From contig JAGOOG010000015.1 of assembly GCA_017992605.1 (NCBI GenBank), forward strand, positions 1 to 46,446: a stretch of DNA of 46,446 nt, given 5' to 3'. Shown here piece by piece: positions 8,231 to 15,965 of this stretch; the stretch's first letter is position 1, and every line of letters begins with the position of its first letter. The DNA is from Deltaproteobacteria bacterium (GTDB lineage: Bacteria > Desulfobacterota > Desulfomonilia > UBA1062). Under the pieces are notes generated by a model that worked only from the letters and a program-made list of their open reading frames with translations, did no database searches and was not told where the DNA came from. A program made the position numbers and the translations under genes.

Positions 8231-8806
8231 TCAGAAATGGTCGAGGACGATCTCGTCCAAGGGTCGTTTCGGGACGTGGTGAACGCCCGTGTCGTCCCGC
8301 CAGTACCTGATGTCGCCGTCGGGCCCGACAGCCTCGATCCTGACTTCCTCGGCGGGCTTGCCGAGGGCGACGACCAGGAGGATCTCATACCGGTCGGGAA
8401 TCTGGCAGGCCTCGATCAGGCCCTTCTTGTCTATGGACGCGATCATGCACCCGCCGAGCCCCTTTTCCGTTGCACCGAGGAGGACGGACTGGGCGGCGAT
8501 GCCGTGATCGCACCAGTAGTGCGTAGCGATCTGCGTGTCGCCCAGGATGATGATGTAGGCCGAGGGACGCTCTCCTTCCGCAGGTCCCGGCCAGCCCTTG
8601 AGGTAGGCCGCCCATCCCAGGCACCCGAAGATGCGCGCGTTCGAGCCGGGGTCCGAAGAGATGAAGTATTTGAGCGCCTGCATGTTGGCCCCGGAGGCAG
8701 ACAGCCTCGCCAGATCCACGAGGCTTCTCAGTTCCCCGGGGCTTATCCTGTGGTCCTCGTGGAAACGCCGGTATGAACGGTTCTTCATGACGAGGTCGCG
8801 CAGCAT
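8231..8806 (-). CDS. Second nitroreductase family protein
   Basis: This 191-residue protein has the FMN-binding opening KNRSYRRFHEDHRIS, the SASGANMQALKYFI block and the conserved HGIAAQSVLLGATEKGLGGC helix. It is more divergent and shorter than the neighbour at 7549. ATG 8806 overlaps the stop of the DUF169 gene by one base (TGATG), with GGAGG just upstream, so translation is likely coupled. Being paired with another nitroreductase suggests either a heterodimer or two steps on related substrates. That is inference. Confidence 0.8.
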   Translation of the reverse strand: MLRDLVMKNRSYRRFHEDHRISPGELRSLVDLARLSASGANMQALKYFISSDPGSNARIFGCLGWAAYLKGWPGPAEGERPSAYIIILGDTQIATHYWCDHGIAAQSVLLGATEKGLGGCMIASIDKKGLIEACQIPDRYEILLVVALGKPAEEVRIEAVGPDGDIRYWRDDTGVHHVPKRPLDEIVLDHF

Positions 8807-9534
8807 CAGTGACCTCCTTCCCTGGCCCTGGTCTTCTGGAGTTTCCTGAGAAACGGCTTGTGCAGAAAGCTCTTCTCGTCCAGCCCGCAGAGCTGCTCGA
8901 ACATGGGCACGGTCACGGTGAAGGCCAGGATCTCCGGCGGCAGGTACTGGCGCATGGCGATGTCCGTTGCCCCGATGATGGCCTGGGGCAGAAAGAGATC
9001 CTCGAAGGGCGTGACGAGCTCCATGCATCCCGACCCGAAGGGCGCCAGCACCGGTGCAGGGTCTCCGGGGCCGTGGCAGTAGTGGGCCCCGATGATGAGC
9101 GCGCTCAGCTGGTCCGGGTTCACGTAGAAGGTCACCGTCTTCAGGAACCGTTCCATGCCGGGGCGCAGCGGGCCGATGAGGAGGTTCGGGTGCTCCTGGC
9201 GGTAGGTCCTGCGCTGGTCGATCCACCTCCCCATGACCTCGCGGCTGCACTTGAGCCCTTCGGTGTCCACCAGGAAGGTGATGAAGTCCTCCCGGGGCCT
9301 GGTCGTCTGGCTGCACAGGGCGCTTCCTGCCCCTCCGCATCCGAAGTTCTCCCTCGTGATGAGCAGGGTGCGTCCCCGAAGCCAGTCTTCAAAAAAGGAG
9401 AACACACATGCGTGCTTCTTCGGTTCAGGCGCCACCACGGGATCGAAGCCCTGCGCATCCGGGGCATCGTAGAACCCGATGAGCGGGAGCTGGATTCCCA
9501 GCCTGCCAAGGATTCTCGAAGGATCTGGTGCCAT
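8806..9534 (-). CDS. DUF169 family protein
   Basis: This 242-residue protein shows the DUF169 pattern: an N-terminal region ending in PLIGFYDAPDAQGFDP, the cysteine block NFGCGGAGSALCSQ, and the mid segment GPLRPGMERF. Members are common in anaerobic bacteria and archaea and their activity is not established; the conserved cysteines suggest metal or flavin chemistry. ATG 9534 has GAGGAGG close upstream, which rules out the longer frame from 9606. It lies between the flavoprotein and the nitroreductases on one strand and is coupled to the latter. Confidence 0.8.
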   Translation of the reverse strand: MAPDPSRILGRLGIQLPLIGFYDAPDAQGFDPVVAPEPKKHACVFSFFEDWLRGRTLLITRENFGCGGAGSALCSQTTRPREDFITFLVDTEGLKCSREVMGRWIDQRRTYRQEHPNLLIGPLRPGMERFLKTVTFYVNPDQLSALIIGAHYCHGPGDPAPVLAPFGSGCMELVTPFEDLFLPQAIIGATDIAMRQYLPPEILAFTVTVPMFEQLCGLDEKSFLHKPFLRKLQKTRAREGGH

Positions 9535-9616
9535 GGGTCCTCCTCTCTTCAGGCCACCGGCGAGGTTTTGTGACCGGCACGTCCTCTTCGGAGCTCTCCG
9601 TTGCACAGCGCTCAGG

Positions 9617-10681
9617 TCACCTGCCGAAGAGGTCCTTGAACTTCGTGAGAAGGGCGAGGTCGCCCTCGGCCTGATATTTCCCTTCCGTGAACAGCTTCTG
9701 ACCGTCGGCCCTGTTGGTGATGATGTCCATCCACACCTCGAAGGGTGTCCTCACGACGAGGTCCGCCCTGGGGGACGGCCCCATCGAGCCCTCGATGCCG
9801 TTTCCCGACACGGCGAGGGAACATGAACCCGACTCGTCGCCGGTGAAGTCGAACTGTATGGTTGCATTCATGCCGGATGCGTTTTCAGCCTTGAAAGCCA
9901 TCTTCATGAGCAGGACAAAGTCGTCGACGGTCTCGGGTCTCGGCACGACGCCCTTGGAACGCATCTCCTCCGGCGTTATCTTCTCGCGGATGCAGGTCTT
10001 CCAGAATATGTTCGCCGCCCTGGTCATGGCGGTCTTGTCTCCCAGGGGCTGGGTGATGCGGTCCATGGTCTCCTTCGAGATCTTCATGGTCTTCACGAGC
10101 TCCGTACCGGCAACACGGACGGCGTCCAGGATATCATCCCTGACCCCGGCGTAGGATGCCTGCACCATGGCCTCGGCGGCGGGCCGGTATATCTCACCGA
10201 TAAGCCCCCTGCTGTACATGAACCTCATGTGGCTGGAGAGCTGGTCGAACACCGAGATCTCGGGAAACCCGGCCACGGAGAGCACAACCACGGCGGGGTG
10301 CCTGCCGCGCAGGGGGTGATAGGTCGTCTCGCCCTTGACCCTGAGGTAGGGCTCGATCGCCGGAAGGGTCCTCTCGATGAAGGCCTTCATGGTCGCGTTC
10401 ATGGTGAAGTGGTACAGCGGCGTCGCGAAGACCGCGATGTCGGCCTCGATGAACTTCGGGAAGAGCTCCTCGGCCATGTCGTCGCGGTGGACGCACCTTC
10501 CGGGTGATTTCGTCCAGCACGTGTAGCAGCCGATGCAGTTCTTCACGGTCTTGGTCCTGAGGTTCACGACCTCCACCTGCGCTCCGGCCTTCTCCATGCC
10601 GTCGACGAGACTGCTCAGCATGATCTCGGTCTTGCTCTGGCCCTTGATCCTGGGGCTGGAATTCAGTGCTAGCACTTTCAC
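9617..10681 (-). CDS. Iron-sulfur flavoprotein-like NADPH:FMN oxidoreductase fused to an SCP2-like domain
   Basis: Residues 1 to about 180 form a flavodoxin-like domain (MKVLALNSSPRIKGQSKTEI) with a compact cysteine motif CIGCYTCW near residues 49-56, as in Isf-type flavoproteins and multimeric flavodoxin WrbA relatives. The C-terminal third (NATIQFDFTGDESGSCSLAV, then DLVVRTPFEVWMDIITNRAD and FTEGKYQAEGDLALLTKF) matches an SCP2 sterol-carrier fold. The 354-residue length fits the fusion. GTG 10681 has AGGAGG upstream. It heads the cluster running to 7032. The SCP2 part may hold a hydrophobic substrate for the flavin; this is inference. Confidence 0.75.
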   Translation of the reverse strand: MKVLALNSSPRIKGQSKTEIMLSSLVDGMEKAGAQVEVVNLRTKTVKNCIGCYTCWTKSPGRCVHRDDMAEELFPKFIEADIAVFATPLYHFTMNATMKAFIERTLPAIEPYLRVKGETTYHPLRGRHPAVVVLSVAGFPEISVFDQLSSHMRFMYSRGLIGEIYRPAAEAMVQASYAGVRDDILDAVRVAGTELVKTMKISKETMDRITQPLGDKTAMTRAANIFWKTCIREKITPEEMRSKGVVPRPETVDDFVLLMKMAFKAENASGMNATIQFDFTGDESGSCSLAVSGNGIEGSMGPSPRADLVVRTPFEVWMDIITNRADGQKLFTEGKYQAEGDLALLTKFKDLFGR

Positions 10682-10743
10682 GGCGTCCTCCTCGTCACTC
10701 CATGCCCGAATACCTCGGGATCCCCTTGAAGGTGTTTCTTACA

Positions 10744-10772
10744 AAGGTATCGTTTTCCTTTGCGATTGACAA
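10744..10772 (-). promoter_or_regulatory. Candidate promoter for the redox cluster
   Basis: On the minus strand TTGTCA (10767-10772) and TACCTT (10744-10749) are 17 bases apart. The -35 box is good (five of six) and the -10 box poor (three of six). It lies about 65 bases upstream of the flavoprotein start. Confidence 0.3.
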
Positions 10773-10850
10773 GAGGGAAGAGGGGGCGCTGCATGCCGAG
10801 AGGATCCCTTTACGCTTTTATCCTTGGCCTCGGCTCGCCCCTGATGGCGT

Positions 10851-12539
10851 TCAGGGTGAAGATGGCCCGCGTGGCTCTGGCGAAGCGCTCCAGAGGGGAG
10901 TGAAGGCGAACCGATCCGCATCGAAGAGGCCCCGGTCGCTCAGCTTGAGCCGCGGGATCACCAGCAGGGCCATGAACGAGAGCGTGATGAAGGGGGAAGC
11001 CATGGGGGAACCGAGCCCGCCCACCATTCCCTGCAGCCGTGCGTACCGATTTGCGACCTGCCACCCGTCGGTATCGGCCATGAGTCCTGCGATGGGAAGC
11101 TGAAGGGTCTCGCGCTCGGTCCCGCATACGACCGCGAGTCCGCCCCGGTTTTCTACGACCAGGTTTACGGCCCGGCACAGGTCGGTGTCATCGGCGCCCA
11201 CGGCGATGACGTTGTGTGAGTCGTGGGCCACGGAGGAGGCGATGGCTCCGCGCTTCAGGCCGAATCCCCTGACAAAGGCCAGGGCGGGGGGTCTCCTGCG
11301 GTACCTGTTCACGACCGCGATCTTGAGGATGTCCCGCTTAGGGTCGGAGATCGCACATCCGTCCCTGACCAGCGGTTCATCCGTGGTCCGGCCGGTGAGG
11401 AGGCTGCCGTCCGTGGCCTCCATGACCGTGATGGATCCTGCCTCTTTGACGACGGCAAGATCGCCTTCGCGCACGGGCCCGGCATGGAAGACGTTGACGA
11501 GGTCCGGCCTCACCCTGTCCAGGAGCGGGGTCCCCTCCCGGGCCACGAGCCTTCCGGAGACATAGGTCTCGAGCACGTGAAAGTCCCTGATGTCGTCCAC
11601 CACGAGGAAGTCGGCAGGATCTCCCACCTGGAGCTGCCCCACGGGAAGGCCGTAGTGCCGCACCGGGTTGAGGCATGCACACCTAAGGACCTTGACCGGG
11701 TCATGCCCGTTGCGTATGGCATCACGCACCAGGTCGTTCATGTGGCCCCGGACGAGGTCGTCCGGGTGCTTGTCGTCGCTGCAGAACATGCACATGTCGG
11801 CGTGGCAGGCGATCATGTCCTGCAACGACCGGAAGTCCCTGGCCGCCGAGCCCTCGCGGATCTGGACCTTCATGCCGAGGGACACCTTCTCCATGGCCTC
11901 GTGAAGGTCAGTGGTCTCGTGATCCGTGCTGATGCCCGCGGCGACGTACGAGGCCAGGGCGTCCCCCCTCAGCCCCGGGGCATGCCCGTCGATGGGCTTG
12001 CCCGAGCGCTTCGCCGCCCCCAGCTTGGCGAGGACTTCGGGGTCCCCGGCAATGACGCCCGGATAGTTCATGACCTCGCCGAGGTGCGTGATCTCTTTCC
12101 TCGACAGGAGGTCTTCGATATCGGGAACACCGATGAGAGCGCCCGAGGTCTCGAAGGGGGTGGCGGGGACGCACGATGGTGCGGCGAACGAGAATCTGAA
12201 GGGGCTTGTGCGGGCATTCGCGATCATGTACTCGATGCCGGCCATGCCCAGCACGTTGGCGATCTCGTGCGGGTCGCACACGGCGGCCACGGTACCGTGG
12301 GTCAGCGCGACCCGGCCGAACTCGGCCGGCGCGAGCATGCTGCTTTCTATGTGGACGTGGCTGTCCACCAGGCCGGGGGTGATGTACCGGGACTGCTTTC
12401 TTGCCTCGGGGATTATCTCGGCGATCGTTCCGTCACGCACATGGACCGAAGCCGGCGCGATCGTCCCGGAAACCACGTCCACGAGGTTGCCGGTGACAGT
12501 GAATGGAGCGGTCCCGCGTTTCCCTCCCATGCGATACAC
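10851..12539 (-). CDS. adeC: Adenine deaminase
   Basis: This amidohydrolase converts adenine to hypoxanthine and ammonia. The roughly 562-residue protein has metal ligands in GLVDSHVHIESSML, the DPHEIANVLG block, DGHAPGL and DHETTDLHEA, and the family-typical GSAARDF and FCSDDKHPDDL segments. The C-terminal part carries the AHDSHNVIAVG block that separates adenine deaminase from other amidohydrolases. GTG 12539 follows AGGAAGG by five bases; ATG 12530 is the alternative. The gene has its own long leader with a terminator-like hairpin (12607-12634). It serves purine salvage in the cytoplasm. Confidence 0.92.
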   Translation of the reverse strand: MYRMGGKRGTAPFTVTGNLVDVVSGTIAPASVHVRDGTIAEIIPEARKQSRYITPGLVDSHVHIESSMLAPAEFGRVALTHGTVAAVCDPHEIANVLGMAGIEYMIANARTSPFRFSFAAPSCVPATPFETSGALIGVPDIEDLLSRKEITHLGEVMNYPGVIAGDPEVLAKLGAAKRSGKPIDGHAPGLRGDALASYVAAGISTDHETTDLHEAMEKVSLGMKVQIREGSAARDFRSLQDMIACHADMCMFCSDDKHPDDLVRGHMNDLVRDAIRNGHDPVKVLRCACLNPVRHYGLPVGQLQVGDPADFLVVDDIRDFHVLETYVSGRLVAREGTPLLDRVRPDLVNVFHAGPVREGDLAVVKEAGSITVMEATDGSLLTGRTTDEPLVRDGCAISDPKRDILKIAVVNRYRRRPPALAFVRGFGLKRGAIASSVAHDSHNVIAVGADDTDLCRAVNLVVENRGGLAVVCGTERETLQLPIAGLMADTDGWQVANRYARLQGMVGGLGSPMASPFITLSFMALLVIPRLKLSDRGLFDADRFAFTPLWSASPEPRGPSSP

Positions 12540-12606
12540 ATATACCTTCCTCCAGGGGGAGACAACCATGCCGTCCCTGTCCGGAACGGCTCGTGGCGAG
12601 AAAAAG

Positions 12607-12634
12607 GGGGCACGACCGTTCCCGGCCCTGCCCC
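12607..12634 (-). terminator. Terminator-like hairpin followed by CTTTTT in the adeC leader
   Basis: Read on the minus strand, GGGGCA (12634 down to 12629) pairs with TGCCCC (12612 down to 12607). An inner CCG/CGG pair closes a GGAA loop. A CTTTTT run follows, ending at 12601. It ends about 60 bases before the adeC start. It may simply end the upstream FmdB/WbqC transcript or act as an attenuator of adeC. Confidence 0.5.
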
Positions 12635-12707
12635 GGCTCTCGGATAGGAGGAGATCCTGCGGCTTTTCCTCGAGATGAGGGCCTCGTGGTCGATGCCCTT
12701 ATCCATA

Positions 12708-12736
12708 ATAATAACGGCCGCAGGTTCCTCCTGCAA
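12708..12736 (-). promoter_or_regulatory. Candidate promoter upstream of adeC
   Basis: Minus-strand TTGCAG (12731-12736) and TATTAT (12708-12713) are 17 bases apart. The -10 box matches five of six and the -35 box only three. If real, transcription starts near 12701 and passes through the hairpin at 12607-12634 before reaching adeC. Confidence 0.3.
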
Positions 12737-12851
12737 GGGGTCGCGGGAATCCCGGGTGGGCTGAAGAATCTCGGTGACGGGTCGGTTTACCGGGAGGTGA
12801 GGATTCTCGCCCGGATCTATCCTATCATGCCGACCAGGGGCATGAGAAACT

Positions 12852-13121
12852 TCAGGAAAACACGGCCTCGGATGTGATGTCGATCTGCCCTGGCTCTTCG
12901 TGTGCGGGTTCGAGCCTGAAGTGCGAGAAGCCGATCTTCTCGCCGTCGAACACGATGCCGGTCCAGTATTCCTGGCCGAAAACGGACGCGGGATCGAACC
13001 CAGCCGACCCCGGGAACTGCTGTTCCGCGGGGCGGAAGTGGGAGCCCGCGCAGCCCGGCAGAACCACGGCCGAGAGGATCAGCACGAGCAGTGCCGCCAA
13101 ACCTGTGCAACGGAAGGACAT
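12852..13121 (-). pseudogene. Short lipoprotein, possibly the truncated N-terminus of a longer protein
   Basis: The frame encodes 89 residues: a signal sequence (LAALLVLILSAVVLPGC, lipobox cysteine at residue 24), then a mature part with EYWTGIVFDGEKIGFSHFRL and ITSEAVFS before a TGA stop. After EAVF, a one-base shift gives LKFLMPLVGM in the neighbouring frame before another stop, which looks like a natural continuation. This suggests a frameshifted, decayed gene, but a functional small lipoprotein is possible. It lies 41 bases downstream of the WbqC-like gene. ATG 13121 is used; an upstream ATG at 13166 has no better ribosome site. The following 312 bases hold the adeC leader and no gene. 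Confidence 0.4.
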
Positions 13122-13162
13122 GTGGAGATGATAATCCGCACAAAGGCGAGAGGGAAGAAGAT

Positions 13163-13840
13163 TCAAAGATAAGCCCTTGCCTTGGGCCCGCAGGTGAAGA
13201 GGAGGTCAAATACGGATAGATTGGCGATGAATCCTCCCCACAGCTGAGGATAGACGGGGGCCGATGGCTTCATGTGCTCGAGGCCTATCCCAGCCTCCTC
13301 GAAGAGGTTCGTATCGATCAGCTTCCTGGCTGAATCCTGAACCAGGTAACGCTCCGCCCCCAGTTCACGACAGAGCTCCACGAGCAGCCCGGTCCCCAGC
13401 CCTTGAACCCCGGCCCCGGACATCCGGACGATACGGGTGGAGCAGTCCAGCTCGGAAAGGACATAGGCCATGAACTCCATGTCCATGTCCAGCATGCTGT
13501 CCTGCCCGGACAGGAACATCTGCTCGAAGATGCCCAGGTGGTCGTCACGGTACGGCGCGTGGCGATAGGCCTGCTGCAGGCTTGCCAGGTGTTTTCTCTG
13601 CCACCGCCCCTCGCGGCAGATCCTCACGTCACTGACCTTCTGCAGGCCGAGGCCCTTCTTCCTCACGGGTATGGTCATCCAGAGGGTCCCCTGGTCGTTC
13701 TTGAAGCGGTTTCTGGTGATCCAGGTCGTCCCCCGGGGGAACTGCACCTCATCGAGGATCACGAAGACATCCGAGGCAAGGATCCGGGCGAAATAGCCCG
13801 GATGAGGGCAGAAATAGGGCCTGGCGGCGGAGAGGATCAT
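13163..13840 (-). CDS. WbqC-like family protein
   Basis: This 225-residue protein has the WbqC hallmarks: an N-terminal AARPYFCPHPGYFARILASD, the acidic-aromatic DVFVILDEVQFPRGTTWITR block, and RNRFKNDQGTLWMTIPV. WbqC proteins occur in surface-polysaccharide and other amine-modifying loci; their reaction is not firmly known. ATG 13840 follows GGGAG by five bases, better than GTG 13855. It lies 33 bases downstream of the FmdB-like gene, probably in one transcript. Nothing nearby suggests O-antigen synthesis, so the role here is open. Confidence 0.75.
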   Translation of the reverse strand: MILSAARPYFCPHPGYFARILASDVFVILDEVQFPRGTTWITRNRFKNDQGTLWMTIPVRKKGLGLQKVSDVRICREGRWQRKHLASLQQAYRHAPYRDDHLGIFEQMFLSGQDSMLDMDMEFMAYVLSELDCSTRIVRMSGAGVQGLGTGLLVELCRELGAERYLVQDSARKLIDTNLFEEAGIGLEHMKPSAPVYPQLWGGFIANLSVFDLLFTCGPKARAYL

Positions 13841-13873
13841 CCGCTCTCCCGGCACGAGGGACGGCCGGCGGAC

Positions 13874-14365
13874 CTAGAGGTCGTACAGGGTCTCGTCGAC
13901 CTTGGGATGGTGCCCTTGCTTCCGCTTTCCCGACTTCTGTTCCATGACGAAGGGTTCTTCACCTTCCAGCAGATCTCCCAGCTCGGCCTCGATCCTGTCC
14001 GGATCCTCCCCGCGCTCCATCCTGCTCAGTGCTTCCTCCATGCCTGACCCCATCTTGAGCCCCGTGGCCTCGGTGAGCTTCCTCATGAGACGGGCCGCCT
14101 GCCGGGGGTCGTCCTCGTTGAGGCTCCCCGCCTCGCGCTCGAGCATGGACATGGCCCTTTCCATCTTGCCCTCGTCGAGGGGAGGCATGTCTGACTCGCC
14201 CTCCTCTCCCCTCCTTCCCGAGATGGCGGCAAAGAGCGAGACCTTCTTCCTCAGCCTGACCGTCTTGCACCGTGGGCATCGCGGGACCTTGTCCGTGTTG
14301 ATGGTCCTGGAGAAGAAATTGTAGATGGTGTCGCACCTGCTGCAGTAGAATTCGTAGATCGGCAT
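13874..14365 (-). CDS. FmdB-family zinc-ribbon protein with a long acidic C-terminal extension
   Basis: The protein opens MPIYEFYCSRCDTIYNFF, the standard FmdB zinc-ribbon start, with CxxC pairs at residues 8-11 and in PRCPRCKTVRLRK. FmdB-type proteins are usually 70-110 residues. Here 163 residues include a charged helical part (GKMERAMSMLEREAGSLNED, then EEALSRMERGEDPDRIEAEL) common in anaerobe homologues. The function is not established beyond zinc binding. ATG 14365 is fixed by homology to the ribbon start; the open frame upstream of it is not protein-like. Confidence 0.8.
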   Translation of the reverse strand: MPIYEFYCSRCDTIYNFFSRTINTDKVPRCPRCKTVRLRKKVSLFAAISGRRGEEGESDMPPLDEGKMERAMSMLEREAGSLNEDDPRQAARLMRKLTEATGLKMGSGMEEALSRMERGEDPDRIEAELGDLLEGEEPFVMEQKSGKRKQGHHPKVDETLYDL

Positions 14366-14398
14366 GAATGCTCCTTGACCCGTTTTGTTCCTGCCCTT

Positions 14399-14427
14399 TT
14401 TATGGACAATCGCACTGGAGAAATCAA
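14399..14427 (-). promoter_or_regulatory. Candidate promoter of the FmdB-WbqC transcript
   Basis: Minus-strand TTGATT (14422-14427) and CATAAA (14399-14404) are separated by 17 bases, each matching four of six consensus positions. It lies about 34 bases upstream of the FmdB-like start. Confidence 0.35.
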
Positions 14428-14478
14428 GACGGTTTCTCGTGAAGGGTCCTGCGGCGATGCCGGGATTCATATTTATCC

Positions 14479-14506
14479 TTGCCATTTGTCGCAGACATGT
14501 TATGAT
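14479..14506 (+). promoter_or_regulatory. Sigma-70 type promoter of the DEAD-box helicase
   Basis: TTGCCA (14479-14484), a 16-base spacer and TATGAT (14501-14506) each match five of six consensus positions. Transcription would begin near 14513, leaving a leader of about 77 bases, a common feature of cold- or growth-regulated helicase genes. Confidence 0.5.
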
Positions 14507-14589
14507 CCGGCCCGGATCAGGCGGAATCATCCATGAACCATACATGAATACACCGAAAGAACACCTTACCATCCAACCAGGGAGTACCT

Positions 14590-15819
14590 ATGCGCTTTGA
14601 TGAACTCCAGCTTGACGAACGCACCATGCTCGGCATCGCCGACGCGGGATTCACCGAATGCACCCCTGTCCAGGCGGCCACCCTCGTACACAGCCTCGCC
14701 GGCAGGGACATCTGCGCCCAGTCGCAGACAGGCACGGGCAAGACCGCGGTCTTTCTCCTCACCATCTTCCAGCGCCTCAAGGGGGTGCAGGGGAAGAAGG
14801 CCATGATCATCGTACCCACCCGCGAGCTGGCCGTCCAGGTGGAGCGCGAGGCCGAACTGCTGGGCGCACACCTCGACTACCGGACCGCGTGCATCTACGG
14901 CGGGGTGGGGTACAAGAGCCAGGAACAGCAGCTCAAGCAGGGGGCCAACATCATCGTCGGCACCCCGGGCCGGATCCTCGACCTTCACCGCTCGGGCAAG
15001 CTCGGATTCAGGGATATCGCCATCCTGGTCATCGACGAGGCGGACCGCCTCTTCGACATGGGCTTCATAGCCGATCTGCGGAAGATGCTCCGTGCCATGC
15101 CGCCCGTACACAAGAGGCAGACCATGCTCTTTTCCGCCACGCTGAGCTTCCTGGTCAAGGAACTCGCCTGGCAGTACATGAACGACCCGGTCGAGATCGA
15201 GATCGCACCTGAGAAGCTCACCGTGGACACGGTCACGCAGGAACTCTACCATGCGGGCAACGAGGAGAAGATGAGCCTTCTGCTCGGCCTGCTCCACCGC
15301 GAGAAACCAAGAAACTGCATGATCTTCACCAACATGAAGAGCACGGCCGAGAACGTGGCCCGGCGCCTGAAGATGAACGGGTTCACCTGCGAATTCATCA
15401 CCGGTGACCTTCCCCAGAAGAAGCGCATCGAGGTCATCGACGGTCTGAAGTCGGGCAGGGTGCCCATTCTCGTGGCCACCAACGTGGCGGCCCGGGGTCT
15501 GCACGTGGACGACCTGGACCTGGTCATCAACTACGATATCCCCGAGGACTGCGAGGACTATGTCCACCGCATCGGTCGCACGGCCCGTGTGGGAAAGGAC
15601 GGCAAGGCCATCTCGATCGCGTGCGAAGATTACGTCTATGCCCTGGAATCCATCGAGAAGTACGTGGGCATGAAGATCCCCGTCGTCTGGCCTGACGCGA
15701 GCCTGTATGCCGAGGACAAGAGCAGGGATGTACGGCGGTCGAGGCGGCCCGGCAGGCGTGACGGATTCAGGGATCGAAGGGGCGCTCCCAGGCCCCGCGG
15801 CAACCGCCGGCAGCGGTGA
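14590..15819 (+). CDS. DEAD-box ATP-dependent RNA helicase
   Basis: This 409-residue protein contains the full motif set: Q motif (FTECTPVQAATL), Walker A AQSQTGTGKTA near residues 43-53, PTREL, GTPGR, VIDEADRLFDMGF at about 148-160, FSATLS, and the C-terminal HRIGRTARVGK. A short basic tail (RRSRRPGRRDGFRDRRG and beyond) resembles RhlE/RhlB-type RNA-binding tails. It unwinds structured RNA, probably in ribosome assembly or mRNA decay. ATG 14590 follows GGGAG by five bases. It has its own promoter at 14479-14506, divergent from the FmdB gene. Confidence 0.92.
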   Translation: MRFDELQLDERTMLGIADAGFTECTPVQAATLVHSLAGRDICAQSQTGTGKTAVFLLTIFQRLKGVQGKKAMIIVPTRELAVQVEREAELLGAHLDYRTACIYGGVGYKSQEQQLKQGANIIVGTPGRILDLHRSGKLGFRDIAILVIDEADRLFDMGFIADLRKMLRAMPPVHKRQTMLFSATLSFLVKELAWQYMNDPVEIEIAPEKLTVDTVTQELYHAGNEEKMSLLLGLLHREKPRNCMIFTNMKSTAENVARRLKMNGFTCEFITGDLPQKKRIEVIDGLKSGRVPILVATNVAARGLHVDDLDLVINYDIPEDCEDYVHRIGRTARVGKDGKAISIACEDYVYALESIEKYVGMKIPVVWPDASLYAEDKSRDVRRSRRPGRRDGFRDRRGAPRPRGNRRQR

Positions 15820-15965
15820 CCCCTCTTCTCCGGCCTCGCGTGAAGGGATCGCGCCGCACCGAATACCTCTCGCCGATCCCCGGGCGTTTCCTTTGATGTT
15901 CACCCATGGTATAAGGTCATAGGCGATATCGGTCTGTCCGTTTTTGATGAGTGCGGGAGGACGTC

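Noticed and set aside
12413-12736. Reading frame through the adeC leader
   Set aside because: It overlaps the adeC start, has no family signal and crosses the terminator-like hairpin.
14566-15903. 445-residue open frame antisense to the DEAD-box helicase
   Set aside because: It mirrors the helicase gene codon pattern, has no family motif and no ribosome site; high G+C makes long antisense frames common here.
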